Shown one piece after another: positions 21,214-25,292 of a DNA stretch of 25,292 nt. The position numbers and the translations under genes are program-made. Below the pieces are notes generated by a model. The model made no database searches. It had not been told where the DNA came from and worked only from the letters and a program-made list of their open reading frames with translations. Positions within the stretch are counted from its first letter, which is position 1. Every line of letters starts with the position of its first letter. Origin of the DNA: Didymodactylos carnosus (taxonomy: Eukaryota > Rotifera > Eurotatoria > Philodinida > Philodinidae); contig CAJNOQ010002268.1 of assembly GCA_905250885.1 (NCBI GenBank), positions 1-25,292 of the forward strand. The letters are read 5' to 3'.

Positions 21214-22084
21214 TTTTCTCCGCCATAATTGAACTTCTGAGCAATAAAAATATCATATTCGGGATCAGTATCAAAAGCTGAGTTGACTGATGTGTATTTC
21301 TATCCTACCCGACTACTGTCATTTTTCTCGACGTTTCACCCTGAAAACTACCGGGATTTTCATCAAAAACTGAAAATCAACTGAGCATTTCTAACTGTTT
21401 CCGCCCCATCACTACACGGTACAGAATATGACACAAGATACATAAATCTTGGTCGAGCACCAATAGTCCAGTGATACATATCTCGCTTTCTATTCTTTCG
21501 GTTTCATGTTCGAATTCGTCAGTCACCGTCTTTTCGTAAGTGATAATTGTTTTGTTACGTCTTGGGAGAATCACGTTATATTCAAACATATAACAGCTCA
21601 ACTTGCTGAGAATTGTTTTCTCTAAAAATGTGTTATCTTCGAAGGAATTTACACTTGAGCTAAACACTGAAAATAACCAGATTACTGAGTCATACTTAGA
21701 ATGTCGTCGGTGAGCAGAAAAAACAAATCGCTTTAAACGACATGAGATTGCCAGTCACCTTAATTAAACTGCAACAACTACATGCAGTTTTTCAGGTATG
21801 TTCAAAGTTATCTTTCAATGAGTTTTAGATACAGAAAATAATTTTTTCTGATCCTCATCGATACCTTGTTCTCCCCGCCACTACCGCTCATTCCGTTCGT
21901 CAGATGCGTGAACTTCCGCAAGCTCCTACCCCAACGCACTCATGAGAACTGTATCTACTGAGCAAATCAATGTTAAAATTCACCGCTCATTCACGAATCT
22001 CAAATAATAAGTAAGTCGAAGTATGTACGGAAGAAAGAAGTAAGTGTTGTTGTTCTTAATTTCTCACATTGTATGTATGTATTA
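21214..22084. other. Non-coding stretch downstream of gene 4
   Basis: It should contain the 3' UTR of the minus-strand HFRG gene that stops at 22085. I found no AATAAA on the minus strand. The frame at 21377-21667 has no recognisable feature. Confidence 0.4.
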
Positions 22085-25036
22085 TTAGTAGTCATACCAT
22101 CTTTTCCTCTGTTGTTGTAGTTTAACAATACTAATTCCACTAGGTCTTGGTGAAATCGATTGCATTACTGGACTATTATTACCGGTAGTAAATATTTGCG
22201 TAGGTGTTGGCGATGACGATGATTTAGGTTGCGGCGGTAGGGATTGTAATTGTATTACATTAAAGTCGTTTGTGGTATTATCTCGTACTGGAAATTTTAC
22301 TGGTCGACTACTATGTGGTTGAGTAATACCATTAGCAGTAGTGGTAGATACCGATCCCAAGCCAGATTCAAAACTGCCGTTTAACATTGTTGCTGCTCGT
22401 CTGCTACTACCACTACCAACACCACACACATTACAGATGAACGATGATCTGTTGCTATTAATAAGGTATGGATTTCGCTCCGTCGAATCGTTTGATATCG
22501 ATGAAATATCTTGTTGATGGTGCACTTTCATTTTTTCTTTTCGTCGCTTCCAAAGTTGTCTACTGCTGCAGGAGAAAAAACAACAAAATGCACTGACTTC
22601 TTCAAAAAAAGAACCCTTAATTCATTCGTACTGCGGTTGTGCAGCGGTTCGTAGAATCAGATGTAAACTACTCAGTTGCTATGTGATGCTACTATAGTTT
22701 GAATAAAATGGTGACTGAATGCATTGCGCGAATCTTTATTTCAGATTTGTTTCATTTTCAAGTCACATTATTATAAATTTTATTTTTAATTTACATTCGG
22801 CTCTTTTTGTAAGTGCACGATGCTTCACTCAATATAAACTATGAAGTACATTCTGGATTTCTTTACTCACTGTTTTGGTCTTTTGAAGCAGTTCCGATAT
22901 AACCAATACCACCACCAACAGCAACAACTACAACAGCATAGTAAACCAAGTAAGGACATTCCAGTAATTAAACCAATATCGAGAGTAGATAATCCATCTA
23001 AAAGTAGCAAACGAATTAGAAACGCTTCGTTATGGAGTCTATTATTACATTTCGCATTACGTATGTGGTTTCTGTATTCGTACTTCACTGACGAGGGGAC
23101 CTTTTCAGATGCCCAGCTACAATTTTCATGATTTATACGGCGATCGATAGAGTATAGTGAGGTAGTTAAGACCCCAACAGGATCTTTCCCCAAAAGTTAC
23201 AGACATTTTTCTAATTTTCCCAGCGGAAATAGGCAAAAACTAAAAACTAATAACTCATTCAAAACACGTTACGGTGTTTGTCGCTAGAGATCCAGCGGTT
23301 CCCAACAATTTTTTCGTTTGTGCAGTATAAAGTGCAGTTCGAGTTATCATTTTTGACAGCTTCAGAAGCTTTGGTAAAAAATTTAAAGATTTTATAACGT
23401 TTTTACTCGGAAAGTATTCAATGGTACATGTATGGAAAAGTTAGAAATTCAATAACTCGGAAATGGAACAAGCGGGAAAGCTGAAACTTTGTGTGGATGT
23501 TAAAGACATATACTGGAACCATAGAAAAAGTTCGGTCTTTCATAACGTGTTTTGAGTGAGTTATTAGTTTTCCAGCTTTTGCCTATTTCCGCTGAAAAAA
23601 ATAGAAAAATGTCTGTAACTTTTGAGGAAAGAGCCATGGAGGAACATCGTTAGGGTTTTAACTACCTCACTGTGCCCTATCGATCGCCGTATAAATCATT
23701 AAAATCGTAAGTGGGCATCTGAAAAGGTTCCCTCGTCACACGTGTATGGCTTACATGGTAACGTTGTCATTGTGATGGATGTAACGACGGTAGTGGTGGT
23801 AGTAGTAGTAGTAGTAACTGCACCAACCACAAATGTTAAGCCTGTAAGAAGAAATACTTCGTATAGCTGGTAAATGAGTGTTGAAAGATGCAACTTACAA
23901 TATTGATCTGATTCTCCTTGATTACTCTCTAGAGCTGCACAACAAAATACTTGTGAGCCCAATGTGGTCGGTATCCAATTTAATGTAATTGAATACAGAC
24001 TAGAATTCAATGGATTCTGTGTAACAGATGATGTTATCATACCACTGGGACTTGTTTCAAGAAAATCTGTAATCGTTGTACCCAAACAGCCAGTTTCTGC
24101 AATTACAGTTTCTATCACAAGTGTATTTACTAGAACATAGATCATTGCACCATTTTGTTGTAGACCAATAATTGTTGGCCAACATGTAATATTAATAACA
24201 TTGATTAGGAATTGTGCCGGTACGGAACTCAATGGGCTACTAATATTAGATGTACTCATATAAAAATCTTCGACTTGCAAGGCAGCTGCATAATAACCAA
24301 CTGATGTGCCTGTAAATGTTAATGTACACGTAGAATTTCCGTTGAGTGTAGCACCGGGCACCGCTGAACAAACACTACCACATTCATCAATTGGACTGCT
24401 TTTAGACCAGCGACAACGTAGATAATCGCCATCAACATCTAACATTGGTATAATAATTGTACGCTGTATATTTATAGGGACATTGATGACGGGTAAAAAA
24501 TTTGTTATTGGTGGTGTATTTAATCGTCCATTATCTGTACGCAGTTGTAAATTAATCGCTGTTATTATACTCCATGAACCACTAGGTACTGTTTGAAGTG
24601 GTAGCCATGCACTACTATTGTAGCCAATTGTTAATTGTGAGCCGTTATTTAATTTCACTATATTTGATATCCGTCCAGTAGACATATCAACATTAGCACT
24701 ATAATCTGTACATACAACCTGTGTAGATAAATTACCGCTTAAAAATCCACCACAATTTGGTATTGTTAAACATTCTAAATAACTGGAATCACCGATAAGA
24801 CCATTCGTAGCAATTGTTGAAGCATCACAATAGTCAGTTAAATGACTACTGCGTTTCCATGAATAACTTTGTTCAATGATAATATCAACTGTACTACTAC
24901 TAGTTTGACTTGTATTGACAGGTGCCCACGTAATGGTACCACCACGAAAATGCATCGACCTTACCACATGTAAGATGGTGAAATACAAGAAGGCGCATAG
25001 TTTTAGTTCACCAAAGAGGACAGTAGGATACGGCAT
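22085..25036 (-). CDS. HFRG-family single-pass membrane protein, four exons (gene 4)
   Basis: Proposed exons, in order of transcription: 25036-23899, 23841-23755, 22997-22871 and 22565-22085, giving 610 residues. Exon 1 encodes a signal peptide (1-27), then MHFRGGTITW, YNSSAW (139-144), DGDYLRCRWS, DECGSVCSAVP and SVGYYA (245-250), the same order as gene 1. A 57-bp phase-1 intron (GTAAGT...CTTACAG) joins DQY to CLTFVVGAV, restoring alignment with gene 1's CLRFTVQL. A Thr-rich stalk ends at a GTAAGC donor (23754). A 757-bp intron holding a 650-bp inverted-repeat element ends at CTACTTTTAG (22998). Exon 3 encodes the transmembrane helix (~414-441), which is rich in Cys and Trp. A GTGAGT donor and CTGCAG acceptor bound a 305-bp phase-2 intron before a basic (RQLWKRRKEK), Ser/Pro/Gln-rich tail. 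All phases match. The ligand is unknown. Without splicing the frame would end inside the element, with no membrane anchor. Confidence 0.8.
23089..23738. mobile_element. 650-bp inverted-repeat element inside an intron of gene 4
   Basis: The arms of roughly 184 and 196 bp (23089-23272 and 23543-23738) match inversely. They start TGACGAGGG(G/A)ACCTTTTCAG and run through ATGATTTATACGGCGATCGA to AAAACACGTT. CAC flanks both ends, a possible 3-bp target duplication. The ~270-bp centre is non-coding. The element sits between the stalk exon and the transmembrane exon of the minus-strand HFRG gene; removing it would leave an intron of about 107 bp. Confidence 0.85.
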
Positions 25037-25292
25037 TATTTTTCACACGAATAGATCTAGGTGCTGTTCCACCAGAAGACGTTTAAAAATAAAATAAAAA
25101 ATGTTTCTACTCATCGTTCTTGATTATAACGAATAAGCAGAAGGGACACCAACGTCAAATCAAATATATAAACTGTCAACATTTTCTTTGAAAATATTTC
25201 TATACTTTAAAATAATCACAAGTGGACATCATTTTTGACAGTTTTTGTAGTTTTATACATAAAAAGAATTATTGAAAACCTACAAAAAAAGT

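Noticed and set aside
22841..23131. Plus-strand frame with a Gln-rich stretch (HHQQQQLQQH)
   Set aside because: It is the antisense of gene 4's transmembrane exon and runs into the element's arm; the minus strand gives the coherent splice-supported protein.

Overview
The window is eukaryotic: AT-rich, with intron-split genes, short introns (56, 57, 57, 59, 59 and possibly 96 bp), AATAAA signals and many short inverted-repeat elements. Short introns, NHL-propeller surface proteins and the 'HFRG' ectodomain family suggest a bdelloid rotifer (Adineta/Rotaria type). That assignment is inference from gene style; no rRNA or mitochondrial marker is present. No tRNA, rRNA or CRISPR was recognised.

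Four protein genes are supported, and all encode secreted or membrane proteins. (1) 4199-6232 (+): an HFRG-family single-pass receptor-like protein. (2) 10852-13701 (+): an NHL six-bladed propeller with signal peptide and a hydrophobic, GPI-signal-like C-terminus, rebuilt from four exons. (3) 15010-17411 (+): a C-type-lectin-like single-pass protein with a small exon in its tail. (4) 25036-22085 (-): a second HFRG-family receptor-like protein, rebuilt from four exons, with a 650-bp inverted-repeat element in one intron. The open reading frames alone mislead for three of these: they miss the sixth propeller blade, the lectin-like protein's signal peptide and tail, and the transmembrane segment and tail of the second HFRG protein. 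Together the genes look like a surface-protein neighbourhood, perhaps for adhesion or recognition. Nothing in the sequence shows that they act together.

Most of the rest is repeat-derived. An 83-bp inverted repeat (1375-1457 / 6688-6770) brackets gene 1. A 256-bp inverted copy of gene 1's promoter and signal-peptide region lies just upstream (3437-3692 versus 4001-4262). From 8080 to 10160 there is a nest of foldback/MITE elements. From 17659 to 21213 there is a run of non-autonomous DNA transposons, including a TA-flanked Tc1/mariner-type MITE and a hAT-type MITE with a perfect 8-bp target duplication. No transposase was found. Intervals 1-1290, 1458-3436, 6771-8080, 10157-10851, 13702-15009 and 21214-22084 hold no gene I can support.
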